Assembly: GCF_003813905.1 (NCBI RefSeq)
Contig: NZ_RPFJ01000009.1
Coordinates: 1 to 64,000 of the forward strand
Direction of reading: 5' to 3'
DNA from: Aureibaculum marinum
GTDB lineage: Bacteria > Bacteroidota > Bacteroidia > Flavobacteriales > Flavobacteriaceae
DNA length: 64,000 bases
Shown: one piece after another, positions 18,495-27,763 of the stretch
Numbering within the stretch: position 1 is the stretch's first letter
Layout of the letters: each line of letters begins with the position of its first letter
Program-made: the position numbers and the translations under genes
Notes under the pieces: generated by a model
Databases searched by the model: none
What the model saw: the letters and a program-made list of their open reading frames with translations, nothing else
Told to the model about the DNA's origin: nothing

Positions 18495-18908
18495 ATGAGG
18501 CAAATTTTTCATAAAATATCATCCTTTTTAATGGCTATTGTAGTGCTTTTCTCTACAATGTCTTTTACTATTGATATGCATTATTGTGGAGATTCTTTGG
18601 TAGAAACTGCCATTTTCAAAAAGGCAAAAGGTTGTGGGATGGAAATGGAAAACCCTTCAACTGAGGGATGTTCCATTAAGGTAAAAAATTGCTGTTCTGA
18701 TGAACAGTTGACAGTTGATGGTCAAGATGAATTAAACATAACTTTTGACAAGCTATCTTTTGACCAACAAGTTTTTGTTGCTTCATTTGTTTACACTTAC
18801 ATCAACCTTTTTGAAAGTTTAGATAAAAAGGTTGTTTCCTATGAAGAATATAGGCCTCCTCTCGTTGTCAGGCAAATCTACAAGCTTGACGAGACATACT
18901 TAATTTGA
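18495..18908 (+). CDS. HYC_CC_PP-family small exported protein
   Basis: A 137-residue protein with a signal peptide (MAIVVLFSTMSFTID) and the three marks that name the family: HYC in DMHYCGDSLV, CC in KVKNCCSDEQ and PP in EYRPPLVVR. Further Cys residues at KGCGM and EGCSI could complete a metal site. The family is found next to metal-efflux genes in Bacteroidota and is presumed to act in the periplasm; its biochemical role is unknown. It opens the second efflux operon and plays the same positional role as the Cys-rich protein at 9416. Confidence 0.75.
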   Translation: MRQIFHKISSFLMAIVVLFSTMSFTIDMHYCGDSLVETAIFKKAKGCGMEMENPSTEGCSIKVKNCCSDEQLTVDGQDELNITFDKLSFDQQVFVASFVYTYINLFESLDKKVVSYEEYRPPLVVRQIYKLDETYLI

Positions 18909-18988
18909 TTTTTAAATAATAGACTTTTTTATCCAGTGGATTATTTCCATTAGGATAATTCCTTGTATTCGGTGTTTTCTTAGCACCA

Positions 18989-21900
18989 ATGTCTAATTAT
19001 TTAATTATCAAGTCAATGCTAAACAAAAGCATAAAATTTCTAATAGAAAACAAACTCGTTGCAGTACTATTACTCGTCCTTTTTATAGGCTGGGGAATTG
19101 TAAATGCACCTTTTAATTGGGATACTGGTTTTTTACCAGCTAATCCTGTAGCTGTGGATGCCATTCCAGATATTGGCGAAAATCAGCAAATAGTTTTCAC
19201 TAAATGGGATGGTCGTTCCCCTCAAGACATAGAAGACCAAATTACTTACCCATTAACAACATCACTTTTGGGTATTCCAGGGGTGAAAACCATCCGAAGT
19301 TCGTCTATGTTTGGCTTTTCGAGTATCTATATCATTTTTGAAGAAGATATAGAATTCTATTGGAGTCGTAGTCGAATTCTAGAAAAGCTAAATTCATTAC
19401 CTAGTGGGCTACTTCCAGAAGGAGTCAACCCAGCTTTGGGTCCTGATGCTACAGGTTTAGGTCAAATATTTTGGTACACTCTTGAAGGTCGGGACGAAAA
19501 CGGTAAGGTTACGGGCGGATGGGATTTACACGAATTGCGAAGCATACAGGATTACTACGTAAAATATGCTTTGTCTTCAGCAAGTGGTGTGTCAGAAGTA
19601 GCATCCATAGGTGGTTATGTTCAGGAGTATCAAGTTGATGTCAATCCGGAACTGATGCGACAATATAATGTCGGATTACATCACGTTGTAAAAGCCGTAA
19701 AGGAAAGTAATAAAGATATAGGTGCTCAAACTATAGAAATCAATCAAGCTGAATACTTAGTCCGTGGCTTGGGGTATGTGAAATCTGTATCGGATATAGA
19801 AAATGCAGTCGTTACATCAGAAGATTATACGGCAATCAAAATTAAGGATATTGGTAAAGTGTCTTTAGGCCCAGCAACACGCAGAGGAATGTTGGACAAA
19901 GAAGGTGCGGAAGTTGTGGGAGCAGTTATTGTAGCCCGATATGGCGCCAACCCGATGGAAGTCATCAATAATGTAAAAGAGAAAATAAATGAATTAAGCC
20001 CTGGGTTACCGTCAAAAGTTCTGAGTGACGGAAGGACTTCACAAGTGACTATTGTGCCTTTTTATGATAGAACAGAACTTATACAAGAAACTCTTGGAAC
20101 ACTTAACGAAGCCCTCACTTTAGAAATACTAATTACCATTTTGGTCATCATCATTATGGTATTTAATCTTCGAGCTTCGGTACTTATATCTGGACTTCTA
20201 CCCGTTGCAGTTTTGATGGTTTTTATTGCAATGAAGCTTTTCGGAGTTGATGCTAACATAGTAGCATTGTCAGGTATCGCTATTGCTATTGGCACAATGG
20301 TAGATGTGGGTGTCATACTCTCTGAAAACATTATCAGGCATCTTGATGAAAACAATGAAAAGCTACCTATAAACACCGTTGTTTATACTGCTACTGCGGA
20401 AGTCTCTGGTGCAATTGTAACGGCGGTAATGACCACCATTATTAGTTTTATCCCTGTGTTTACAATGATTGGTGCAGAGGGTAAATTGTTCAGACCATTG
20501 GCATTCACAAAAACATTTGCGTTAACGGCTTCCATTATTGTTGCCCTATTCTTAATTCCGCCTTTTGCAGCATTCTTGTTTAGAAAGAAAAGCCTTAAGA
20601 AACTATCAGGTTATATAATCAATGGTCTTTTAGTTGTCTTAGGAATAGCGGCCTTAATTTTTGGTTCTTGGTTAGGTATAATTCTAATTGCGTTTGGCGT
20701 TACTGCCTTCTTAAAATCACAGAACAGAATTACAGAAAAACGTTCCAATCTATTAAACATAGGGATTTCTGCTTTTGCAATTGTATTCTTGTTAGCAGAA
20801 TATTGGCGACCACTTGGTGTAGACAGAAGCATCCTTTGGAATTTAATTTTTGTTGGGGTTATTTGCTTCGGACTATTAGGAGCATTCACCCTATTCAGAC
20901 GACAATACACACGCATCTTAAGGTGGGCTCTTGCCAATAAACTATTATTTCTATCAATACCTACACTTATTGTCATTGCTGGTTTTTCCATTATGAAAAA
21001 TACAGGGAAAGAATTTATGCCATCATTAAATGAGGGTTCATTTTTGTTGATGCCAACTTCTATGCCCCACTCAGGAGTTGAAGAAAACAAACGGATTTTA
21101 CAACAGTTAGATATGGCGGTAGCCAGTATTCCAGAAATCAAAACCGTTGTTGGTAAGTCAGGTAGAACGGAGTCAGCTTTAGACCCTGCTCCATTATCAA
21201 TGTATGAAAATGTTATTCAGTATAAACCAGAATATGCATTGAACGAAAAAGGAAATCGGCAACGCTATAAAGTAAATGACGACGGATTATTTGAATTGAA
21301 GGATGGGCGATTTATTGCAAATCCTAATAATTCTGAAAATGCTACTTTCAGTACATTCGACAGCTCACAATTACTCGAAGATAGCAATGGTGAATTCTAT
21401 CGAAACTGGCGACCTGAAATAAATTCTCCTGACGATATATGGAAAGAAATAGTAAAAGTAACCAAGTTACCAGGCGTTACTTCAGCACCCAAATTACAGC
21501 CCATTGAAACCCGATTGGTAATGCTTCAAACAGGAATGCGTGCTCCAATGGGAATTAAAGTAAAAGGGCAAGATTTAAAGCAAATTGAAGCTTTTGGAAT
21601 TCAATTAGAAGATATTTTAAAACAAGCTGAAGGTGTTAAAGTAGAAGCTGTTTTTGCAGATAGGATAGTTGGAAAGCCTTATTTATTAATTGATATAGAT
21701 AGGGATAAACTGGCTCGTTATGGCATATCCATAGATGATGTTCAAAATGTGCTGAAAGTTGCTGTAGGTGGAATGGTGTTAACACAAACGGTAGAAGGCC
21801 GTGAACGTTATGGTGTTCGTGTACGCTATCCAAGAGAATTGCGAGCCAACCCGAACGATTTAAAACAAATTTATGTACCTGTCGAAAAAGGAAGTCCTGT

Positions 21901-22723
21901 TCCACTGAGCGAATTGGCATCAATTCGATACGAGCAAGGTCCACAAGTCATTAAAAGTGAAGACACCTTTTTAGTTGGTTATGTGCTGTTCGATAAATTA
22001 GATGGTTTTGCAGAAGTCAATGTGGTTGAAAATGCCCAGACTCTAATTCAACAAAAGATAGATTCTGGGGAATTAATTGTACCTAAAGGCATCAACTATC
22101 AATTCACTGGAACGTATGAAAATCAATTGCGAGCAGAAGAAACATTATCAGTAGTGGTGCCGTTGGCTCTACTTATTATCTTCTTGATTTTGTATTTCCA
22201 GTTCCGTTCGGTAGCCACATCATTAATGGTATTTACAGGCATTGCAGTAGCGTTTGCAGGTGGTTTTGTAATGATTTGGCTATATGGTCAGGACTGGTTT
22301 TTAAACTTCAGTTTTTTTGGAGAAAATTTAAGAGACCTATTTCAAATGCACACCATTAACCTGAGTGTTGCCGTTTGGGTCGGTTTCATCGCGCTATTTG
22401 GTATTGCTACCGATGATGGTGTAGTAATGGCAACTTACCTAACCCAAACATTTGATAGAAATACACCAGAAACGAAACAGGAAATTAGAGCTTCCGTAGT
22501 AGAAGCTGGAGAAAAACGTATTCGTCCTTGTTTGATGACCACGGCAACCACCATTTTGGCATTACTGCCAGTTCTAACATCCACAGGACGTGGAAGCGAT
22601 ATAATGATTCCTATGGCAATCCCAAGTTTTGGCGGGATGGTCATCGCCTTAATTACACTGTTTGTTGTTCCTGTATTATACAGTTGGAAACACGAGGCAC
22701 AACTTAAAAAAGTAGCGAAATGA
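18989..22723 (+). CDS. cusA: CusA/CzcA-family RND efflux pump (copper/silver type)
   Basis: A 1244-residue RND permease, longer than CzcA because of an inserted membrane block after TM6 (about residues 535-640, extra hydrophobic segments around ILFGSWLGIILIAFG and NLIFVGVICFGLLGAF). Start may be the ATG at 19016 (MLNKSIKFLIENKLV), which better fits a short N-terminal tail before TM1. Visible motifs: VDAIPDIGENQQIV, the proton-relay region ALSGIAIAIGTMVDVGVI, LNEGSFLLMPTSMPHSG in the porter domain with Met residues, and C-terminal GFIALFGIATDDGVVMATYL. Its stop overlaps the next start by four bases (ATGA). Confidence 0.93.
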   Translation: MSNYLIIKSMLNKSIKFLIENKLVAVLLLVLFIGWGIVNAPFNWDTGFLPANPVAVDAIPDIGENQQIVFTKWDGRSPQDIEDQITYPLTTSLLGIPGVKTIRSSSMFGFSSIYIIFEEDIEFYWSRSRILEKLNSLPSGLLPEGVNPALGPDATGLGQIFWYTLEGRDENGKVTGGWDLHELRSIQDYYVKYALSSASGVSEVASIGGYVQEYQVDVNPELMRQYNVGLHHVVKAVKESNKDIGAQTIEINQAEYLVRGLGYVKSVSDIENAVVTSEDYTAIKIKDIGKVSLGPATRRGMLDKEGAEVVGAVIVARYGANPMEVINNVKEKINELSPGLPSKVLSDGRTSQVTIVPFYDRTELIQETLGTLNEALTLEILITILVIIIMVFNLRASVLISGLLPVAVLMVFIAMKLFGVDANIVALSGIAIAIGTMVDVGVILSENIIRHLDENNEKLPINTVVYTATAEVSGAIVTAVMTTIISFIPVFTMIGAEGKLFRPLAFTKTFALTASIIVALFLIPPFAAFLFRKKSLKKLSGYIINGLLVVLGIAALIFGSWLGIILIAFGVTAFLKSQNRITEKRSNLLNIGISAFAIVFLLAEYWRPLGVDRSILWNLIFVGVICFGLLGAFTLFRRQYTRILRWALANKLLFLSIPTLIVIAGFSIMKNTGKEFMPSLNEGSFLLMPTSMPHSGVEENKRILQQLDMAVASIPEIKTVVGKSGRTESALDPAPLSMYENVIQYKPEYALNEKGNRQRYKVNDDGLFELKDGRFIANPNNSENATFSTFDSSQLLEDSNGEFYRNWRPEINSPDDIWKEIVKVTKLPGVTSAPKLQPIETRLVMLQTGMRAPMGIKVKGQDLKQIEAFGIQLEDILKQAEGVKVEAVFADRIVGKPYLLIDIDRDKLARYGISIDDVQNVLKVAVGGMVLTQTVEGRERYGVRVRYPRELRANPNDLKQIYVPVEKGSPVPLSELASIRYEQGPQVIKSEDTFLVGYVLFDKLDGFAEVNVVENAQTLIQQKIDSGELIVPKGINYQFTGTYENQLRAEETLSVVVPLALLIIFLILYFQFRSVATSLMVFTGIAVAFAGGFVMIWLYGQDWFLNFSFFGENLRDLFQMHTINLSVAVWVGFIALFGIATDDGVVMATYLTQTFDRNTPETKQEIRASVVEAGEKRIRPCLMTTATTILALLPVLTSTGRGSDIMIPMAIPSFGGMVIALITLFVVPVLYSWKHEAQLKKVAK

Positions 22724-23937
22724 AGAAAATAATTTTAATAGGGATAGGGCTTTTAACTTTTGGTTTTTCAAATGCACAGCAATTGGAAACTCTTATCGAG
22801 AAAGCATTGAAAAACAGTCCAGAAATTCAAAAATTTGAATTGCAATATAGTATTGTCTCTGAAAAAGTGAACGAAGTAAACACGATTCCAAACACTGAAT
22901 TTGGAGTTGGATATTTTGTTAGTGAACCTGAGACAAGGACAGGAGCTCAACGCTTTAAGGTATCGGCAAAACAAATGATACCCTGGTTTGGTTCGATAAC
23001 TGCAAGGGAAAACTATGTAAGTTCATTGGCCGATGCCAAATACGAGGACATTGTTATTGCCAAAAGAAAATTAATCGCTTCTGTATCGCAATCCTATTAC
23101 AATTTGTATGCAAACAAAGCAAAGCAAAAGGTCTTGGTGCAAAATATTGAATTGCTCGAAACCTATGAGACTCTGGCATTGACCTCTGTTGAAGTCGGTA
23201 AAGCTTCAGCGGTGGATGTATTGCGATTACAAATGCGTCAAAATGAGTTGGAACAATTAAAGGAAGTATTAGCTCAACAGTATTTGGCAGAACAAACGGC
23301 ACTCAATAAACTTTTAAACCGTGATAAGGATATTGTGGTGAATGTAGTTCAAGAATTGACGATTCCTTCTGAAACTACTTTGATTAATACAGAAAACTTA
23401 TCCCTGCATCCAGAACTGATAAAATATGACAAGCTCTACCAATCTGTTGAGCAGTCAGAATTATTAAATCAAAAGGAAAGCCTTCCTATGATTGGTTTTG
23501 GTTTGGATTATGTCAACGTTGACAAACGACCAAATATGGATTTTAGTGATAACGGAAAAGACATTGTAATGCCAATGGTATCAGTGTCAATTCCAATTTT
23601 CAACAAAAAATACAAATCGCAAACAAAACAAAACCAATTACAACAGCAGGAAATAACTGCTCAGAAACAAGAACGTTTGAACAAATTGGAAACAGTTTTG
23701 GACAAAGCTGTAAACGATAGAATCTCAGCAAGAATCAGCTACAAAACTCAGACGAAGAATCTGAAGCAAGCTAATGATGCCGAAGAAATATTAATCAAAA
23801 GCTATGAAACTGGAACCATTGATTTTAATGATGTTCTGGACATTCAGGAATTACAGTTAAAGTTTCAAATAAACCAAATAGAATCCATTAAAACCTACTA
23901 TGTAAAAACAACAATAGTCAATTATTTAAGTAACTAA
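22720..23937 (+). CDS. cusC: TolC-family outer-membrane channel (CusC-like)
   Basis: A 405-residue outer-membrane efflux protein. Signal peptide [21 protein letters not shown], then two repeats of long helices and short strands as in TolC/CusC ([50 protein letters not shown]). The start overlaps the end of the RND pump gene (ATGA), showing translational coupling. Together with the adaptor at 32535 it would form the tripartite copper pump, although the adaptor gene is ~9 kb away. Confidence 0.92.
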   Translation: MKKIILIGIGLLTFGFSNAQQLETLIEKALKNSPEIQKFELQYSIVSEKVNEVNTIPNTEFGVGYFVSEPETRTGAQRFKVSAKQMIPWFGSITARENYVSSLADAKYEDIVIAKRKLIASVSQSYYNLYANKAKQKVLVQNIELLETYETLALTSVEVGKASAVDVLRLQMRQNELEQLKEVLAQQYLAEQTALNKLLNRDKDIVVNVVQELTIPSETTLINTENLSLHPELIKYDKLYQSVEQSELLNQKESLPMIGFGLDYVNVDKRPNMDFSDNGKDIVMPMVSVSIPIFNKKYKSQTKQNQLQQQEITAQKQERLNKLETVLDKAVNDRISARISYKTQTKNLKQANDAEEILIKSYETGTIDFNDVLDIQELQLKFQINQIESIKTYYVKTTIVNYLSN

Positions 23938-23966
23938 AAAACAAGTATAATTTAAAATTAATAATA

Positions 23967-24560
23967 ATGAAAAAAGTAAGATTAACAACAACAATTATGA
24001 TGATGGCATTTTTAAGCCTAACTGCAATGTCTTGCAAAGACACCAAAAAGGAAAATGCGCAAGATAGTACAACACATTCCGAAATGAACCACGATAAAAT
24101 GGATAAATCCAATGATATGATGGATTCCGATACGCAGAACTTAGGTGCACAAAAAGTTTTGGCAGATTATATGGCTCTTAAGGATGCTTTAGTAAATGAC
24201 GATAATGCAAAGGCAAAGGAATTGGGTAATGTATTGGCTCAATCTTTAAAATCGTTTGACGCATCTAGCTTTTCAAGTAAAGAGAAGTCTGAATTAAAGG
24301 ATATTATGGAAGATGCTATCGAGCACGCTGAACACATCAGCGAAAGCGATATTAAACATCAGCGTGAGCATTTTAAAGTCTTGAGTAAGGATGTTACGGA
24401 TATGGTAGCTATCACAGGAACAAAAGTGAAACTATACGAGCAATTTTGCCCGATGTATGATGGCGGTACAGCTTGGTTGAGTACAAAGGAAGAAGTACGA
24501 AATCCATATTATGGAAGCCAGATGTTGAAATGCGGAAAGGTGCAGCGAGAAATTAACTAA
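23967..24560 (+). CDS. DUF3347-domain periplasmic protein
   Basis: A 197-residue exported protein. The N-terminus ([15 protein letters not shown]) is a signal peptide with a lipobox-like Cys, followed by a Met/His/Asp-rich linker ([17 protein letters not shown]) of the kind that binds Cu(I). The rest is a DUF3347 helical domain ending in [32 protein letters not shown]. This ending is closely paralleled at the C-terminus of the CusB fusion at 32535 ([34 protein letters not shown]), so Cys/Met in these motifs may hold copper. Operon member between cusC and a haem-binding protein. Confidence 0.8.
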   Translation: MKKVRLTTTIMMMAFLSLTAMSCKDTKKENAQDSTTHSEMNHDKMDKSNDMMDSDTQNLGAQKVLADYMALKDALVNDDNAKAKELGNVLAQSLKSFDASSFSSKEKSELKDIMEDAIEHAEHISESDIKHQREHFKVLSKDVTDMVAITGTKVKLYEQFCPMYDGGTAWLSTKEEVRNPYYGSQMLKCGKVQREIN

Positions 24561-25016
24561 ATGAAAATTACAAAAATCATAGCATTGATTTTATTGATTG
24601 GATTTGTGGGCATACAGTTTGTGCCCACAGACCTTAATCAAAGTGATACTGTGCCAAAAACCGACTTCTTGTTAGTAAACAACACTCAAGAAAACATAAG
24701 CGCAATATTACAAGAGTCCTGCTATGATTGTCATAGTAATAACACAAAATATCCTTGGTACAATAAAGTACAACCTGCTGCTTGGTTTTTAGAAAACCAC
24801 ATAAAGGATGGAAAGGAAGAATTGAATTTCAATGAATGGGACACATATTCTAACCGAAGAAAAAATAGCAAACTAAAGTCAATAATTAGTCAGGTTAAAG
24901 ATGATGAAATGCCACTAGCATCTTACACATTGATTCACAAGGATGCTAAGTTGTCCAAATCTGAAAAGACCTTGATTATTGATTATATGAAGAACCTAAA
25001 AGAAAATTTAAGATAA
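24561..25016 (+). CDS. Haem-binding (CxxCH) exported protein
   Basis: A 151-residue protein with an N-terminal hydrophobic anchor (IIALILLIGFVGIQFV) and one c-type haem motif CYDCH followed by the family pattern SNNTKYPWYNKVQPAAWFLENHI. It matches the haem-binding domain (PF14376-type) common in Bacteroidota. The role is unknown; a redox function in periplasmic copper handling is plausible from context only. The start follows the preceding stop without a gap. Confidence 0.82.
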   Translation: MKITKIIALILLIGFVGIQFVPTDLNQSDTVPKTDFLLVNNTQENISAILQESCYDCHSNNTKYPWYNKVQPAAWFLENHIKDGKEELNFNEWDTYSNRRKNSKLKSIISQVKDDEMPLASYTLIHKDAKLSKSEKTLIIDYMKNLKENLR

Positions 25017-25026
25017 AGCCCTGATA

Positions 25027-25077
25027 TGGGAAGGAAATACTGGTTGATTGGTTAATAGCCCTTCCCGTTTCAGGCAC
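25027..25077 (+). terminator. Weak inverted repeat between operons
   Basis: GGGAAGG near 25028 can pair with CCTTCCC near 25061, a 7-bp stem with a long loop and no T run. It could be an attenuator or weak terminator ahead of the AraC-type gene. Confidence 0.3.
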
Positions 25078-25089
25078 TATAAAAGAAAT

Positions 25090-25647
25090 ATGGAACAAAC
25101 CCTTAACATAAAGAATATGGTATGCGATAGATGCAAATCAACTGTATTACGTGAGTTGGAAGTATTGGGTTGTGACATAAAATCTGTTGAACTCGGGCAA
25201 ATTGTTCTAAACGAAAAGAAAGGCATCCAAGCATTAGAGTTGGAAGAAGTGCTGAACAAACACGGTTTTGAAATCATAAAGGATGAAACAGAAATTTTGA
25301 TAGAGGAAATAAAGATTGTACTCATACAAAAAATCGAAAATCAAGACAATGCAAACCTTTCCTCTTTTTTGACTAAAAGGTTTAATAAATCCTATTCGGC
25401 TTTGAGCAAGTTGTTCAGTAAAACTGAAGGTTTAACCATTGAAAAATATGAAATCAACTTAAAGATTGAAAAAGTAAAAGAACTGATACAGTTAGGGCAG
25501 TTGAATTTTTCAGAAATAGCATACAGCTTGAACTATAATAACAGTAGTCATTTGGCGAGACAATTCAAAAATGTAACAGGAATGTCAATGACAGTATTTA
25601 AGAACCTGCAAAAATGGAACAGAAAATCCTTAGACCAAATTGTGTAA
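25090..25647 (+). CDS. AraC-type regulator with an HMA-like metal-binding N-terminus
   Basis: A regulator of ~185 residues. The frame is open to a TTG at 25048, but ATG at 25090 (MEQTLNIKNMVCDRC) is the better start. The N-terminal ~65 residues look like a heavy-metal-associated (HMA) ferredoxin-like fold with the ligand motif MVCDRC (MxCxxC) and the repeated beta-alpha-beta pattern. The C-terminal ~100 residues are an AraC helix-turn-helix pair (FNKSYSALSKLFSKTEGLTIEKYE; FSEIAYSLNYNNSSHLARQFKNVTG). A sensor that binds Cu(I) or a similar ion directly through an HMA fold and activates the operon is a sensible inference. It lies between the haem-binding gene and the HMA membrane protein. Confidence 0.82.
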   Translation: MEQTLNIKNMVCDRCKSTVLRELEVLGCDIKSVELGQIVLNEKKGIQALELEEVLNKHGFEIIKDETEILIEEIKIVLIQKIENQDNANLSSFLTKRFNKSYSALSKLFSKTEGLTIEKYEINLKIEKVKELIQLGQLNFSEIAYSLNYNNSSHLARQFKNVTGMSMTVFKNLQKWNRKSLDQIV

Positions 25648-25689
25648 GGATTATCCAGAATTTTACAAATGAAGATGGATTGCCGAAAT

Positions 25690-25697
25690 TAATTTTG
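25690..25697 (+). promoter_or_regulatory. -7 box TAATTTTG
   Basis: TAATTTTG fits TAnnTTTG and lies 28 bases before the ATG at 25726. No clear -33 TTG, as at the other promoters of this island, which may rely on an activator such as the AraC-type protein just upstream. Confidence 0.4.
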
Positions 25698-25725
25698 TGT
25701 AATAATCATTAAAAAAAAATGAACA

Positions 25726-26460
25726 ATGACACATACATATAACATAAAAGGAATGACCTGCGGAGGCTGTAAGGCTTCGGTAGAAAAATATTTGGGCAAC
25801 GTAGATAACGTTACCAACGTTACTGTTAACCTCGAAAAAGCTGAAGCTGAAGTTACAATGAGTAGCCACGTTGCTACGGAAGTTCTTAAAAAAGCATTAC
25901 CGGAAAAATATACGCTTTCGGAAAAGGAAAACAAAAATGTTTTCCAGATGACATCCCAATCTATGGATGAAACAGAGCAAAAATCAAAACTGCAACAATT
26001 GCAACCATTATTGCTCATCCTTTTTTACATAGCAACTGCAAGTATTTTGTTGCATTATAAAAATTGGGATGGTAATGCCGTAATGTTGGATTTTATGGGG
26101 TTGTTTTTCATAGTGTTCAGTTTCTTCAAGATGCTAGATTTAAAGAATTTCCCTGAATCCTTCAGAATGTATGACCCATTGGCAAAACGAGTTTCAATAT
26201 ATGGTTGGATATACCCATTCATAGAAACTGCTCTGGGTTTGATGTTCTTAATGCGTTTTGAAATTGAAATTGCCCTTATAGCTACCCTAATAATATTAAG
26301 TATCACAACGGTTGGCGTTACTAAAACGCTTTTGGATAAAAAATCAATTCGTTGTGCTTGTCTTGGAACGGCATTAAAATTACCAATGACCGAAGCCACA
26401 TTTATTGAAAATGCCATTATGATTGTAATGGCGATAGTAATGTTAACTCAAATTATATAA
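25726..26460 (+). CDS. HMA-domain protein fused to a MauE/DoxX-like membrane domain
   Basis: A 244-residue protein. Residues 1-66 are a classical HMA metal-binding domain (IKGMTCGGCKASVEKYL, ligands Cys-x-x-Cys). Residues ~85-244 form four hydrophobic helices resembling the MauE/DoxX family, with a conserved CACLG in SIRCACLGTALKLP, as in MauE-like proteins. It may move metal from the cytoplasmic side to a membrane redox partner. It starts an operon with the two small membrane proteins that follow. Confidence 0.8.
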   Translation: MTHTYNIKGMTCGGCKASVEKYLGNVDNVTNVTVNLEKAEAEVTMSSHVATEVLKKALPEKYTLSEKENKNVFQMTSQSMDETEQKSKLQQLQPLLLILFYIATASILLHYKNWDGNAVMLDFMGLFFIVFSFFKMLDLKNFPESFRMYDPLAKRVSIYGWIYPFIETALGLMFLMRFEIEIALIATLIILSITTVGVTKTLLDKKSIRCACLGTALKLPMTEATFIENAIMIVMAIVMLTQII

Positions 26461-26463
26461 AAG

Positions 26464-26658
26464 ATGAAATCACATACGCTTTGGATGATATTAGGTTGTG
26501 TACTTCCATTACTACTCATTTTTATTGCACCAAGTATAGGAATGGGCGAGAATGTGTCCTTGTTCATTTTTATAATTCTAATGTTTGGTTGCCATCTGTT
26601 GATGCCGCATCATAAACATAATCACGATAAAGAAAATAACAATAAACCACAATTATGA
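26464..26658 (+). CDS. Small His-rich membrane protein, DUF2933-like
   Basis: A 64-residue protein with two transmembrane helices (TLWMILGCVLPLLLIFIAP; VSLFIFIILMFGCHLLM) and a His-rich tail HHKHNHDKENNN. The pattern of a short hairpin ending FGCHLLM then a His tail resembles DUF2933 proteins that accompany copper genes. Likely a metal-binding accessory membrane protein. It is 3 bases after the HMA gene and overlaps the next start by four bases. Confidence 0.65.
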   Translation: MKSHTLWMILGCVLPLLLIFIAPSIGMGENVSLFIFIILMFGCHLLMPHHKHNHDKENNNKPQL

Positions 26659-26927
26659 AAACAATCAGCATCAAAAAATTAGGAATGGCCACAGGCCTTA
26701 CTGGAGCATTGCTCTATTTGGGTTGTATGGTGGTAATGTTTACTGTTGGCCGTGAAGGGTCTGTAAAATTCTTCAATAGCCTACTGCACGGATTGGATGT
26801 ATCGACCATAATTAGGATGGATATGCCACTTTGGGAAGCTTGCCTAGGTATTATTCAAACGTTCATTTTGGGTTGGTTAATCGGTGCCTGTATTGCATCG
26901 CTTTATAATTGGCAAATAAAGAAATAA
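26655..26927 (+). CDS. DUF5676-family small membrane protein
   Basis: A 90-residue protein with two hydrophobic helices (LGMATGLTGALLYLGCMVVMFTV; CLGIIQTFILGWLIGACIASLYNW) joined by a loop carrying FFNSLLHGLDVSTI. It matches the DUF5676 pattern seen beside copper P-type ATPases. Function is unknown. The start overlaps the preceding stop. Confidence 0.7.
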   Translation: MKTISIKKLGMATGLTGALLYLGCMVVMFTVGREGSVKFFNSLLHGLDVSTIIRMDMPLWEACLGIIQTFILGWLIGACIASLYNWQIKK

Positions 26928-26928
26928 G

Positions 26929-27762
26929 ATGAAAAATATATTAGTACCCACAGATTTTTCGGATAACTGCAATAAAGCGGCAAAATTGGCCATAGAAATG
27001 GCAGCACTATTTAATGCAGAAATCCATTTTTTGCACCAAATAAGTACTATAGTTAACTGGACAAAATTGACCAAGACCCAGGAGCAAAACTACCCTGACA
27101 CTCTTGCAGAAATTGGCATAGCTAAAAGCAAGTTGAGGGCTTTGGACAAAGAAGCTGAAAGTAAAGGTTTGAAATCAAGGACGTTTCTGGAATTTGTTTC
27201 AGATGAAGATGCAATTGTGGCACATTCCCACAATTTTAATCACGATTTTATTATTACTGGAAGCAAAGGCATACAAAATGGATTCTTAAAGAAATTATTA
27301 GGAAGCAATGCCCAAAAAATCATTCGTAAGGCACGAGTACCAATTTTGGTTGTAAAAGAAGATGCTGTAGCCTTTCCTTTTAAGAATATCGTGTTTGTGT
27401 CTGATTTTAAGGAAGACATATCCAATGCATTTGAGGAAGTTGACAAAATAGCCAAAGAATGCAATGCAAAAATCCATTTGTTGAATATCAACACAACATC
27501 AGATTTTAATAGTGTTGAAAATGGGCTGCAACCCATCGAAGAATTTTTAAAACTCTTCCCAAAATTGGAAAACTATGCAATGCACGTCTATAATGAATCT
27601 ACCGTGTTAGGTGGTATTGAAAAATTTGAAGGTTCAAATGATGTGGATTTAATAGCAATGTACACCCACAGTAGAAAAGGGTTTACAAATGTCTTTTCAA
27701 AGAGTATTGCTGAAAATGTTACTAACCATTCAAAAAAACCTGTAATGACAGTTCATCTTTAA
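26929..27762 (+). CDS. Universal stress protein, tandem UspA domains
   Basis: A 277-residue cytoplasmic protein with two UspA-like halves. The first (MKNILVPTDFSDNCNKAAKLAIEMA to ITGSKG...ARVPILVVKE) keeps the nucleotide-binding pattern G-x2-G-x9-G in GSKGIQNGFLKKLLGSNAQKI. The second (FKNIVFVSDFKEDISNAFEEV to KKPVMTVHL) is more diverged. Such proteins support survival under stress; in this island it probably responds to metal stress. It sits in one run with its neighbours (1-2 base gaps). Confidence 0.88.
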   Translation: MKNILVPTDFSDNCNKAAKLAIEMAALFNAEIHFLHQISTIVNWTKLTKTQEQNYPDTLAEIGIAKSKLRALDKEAESKGLKSRTFLEFVSDEDAIVAHSHNFNHDFIITGSKGIQNGFLKKLLGSNAQKIIRKARVPILVVKEDAVAFPFKNIVFVSDFKEDISNAFEEVDKIAKECNAKIHLLNINTTSDFNSVENGLQPIEEFLKLFPKLENYAMHVYNESTVLGGIEKFEGSNDVDLIAMYTHSRKGFTNVFSKSIAENVTNHSKKPVMTVHL

Positions 27763-27763
27763 A

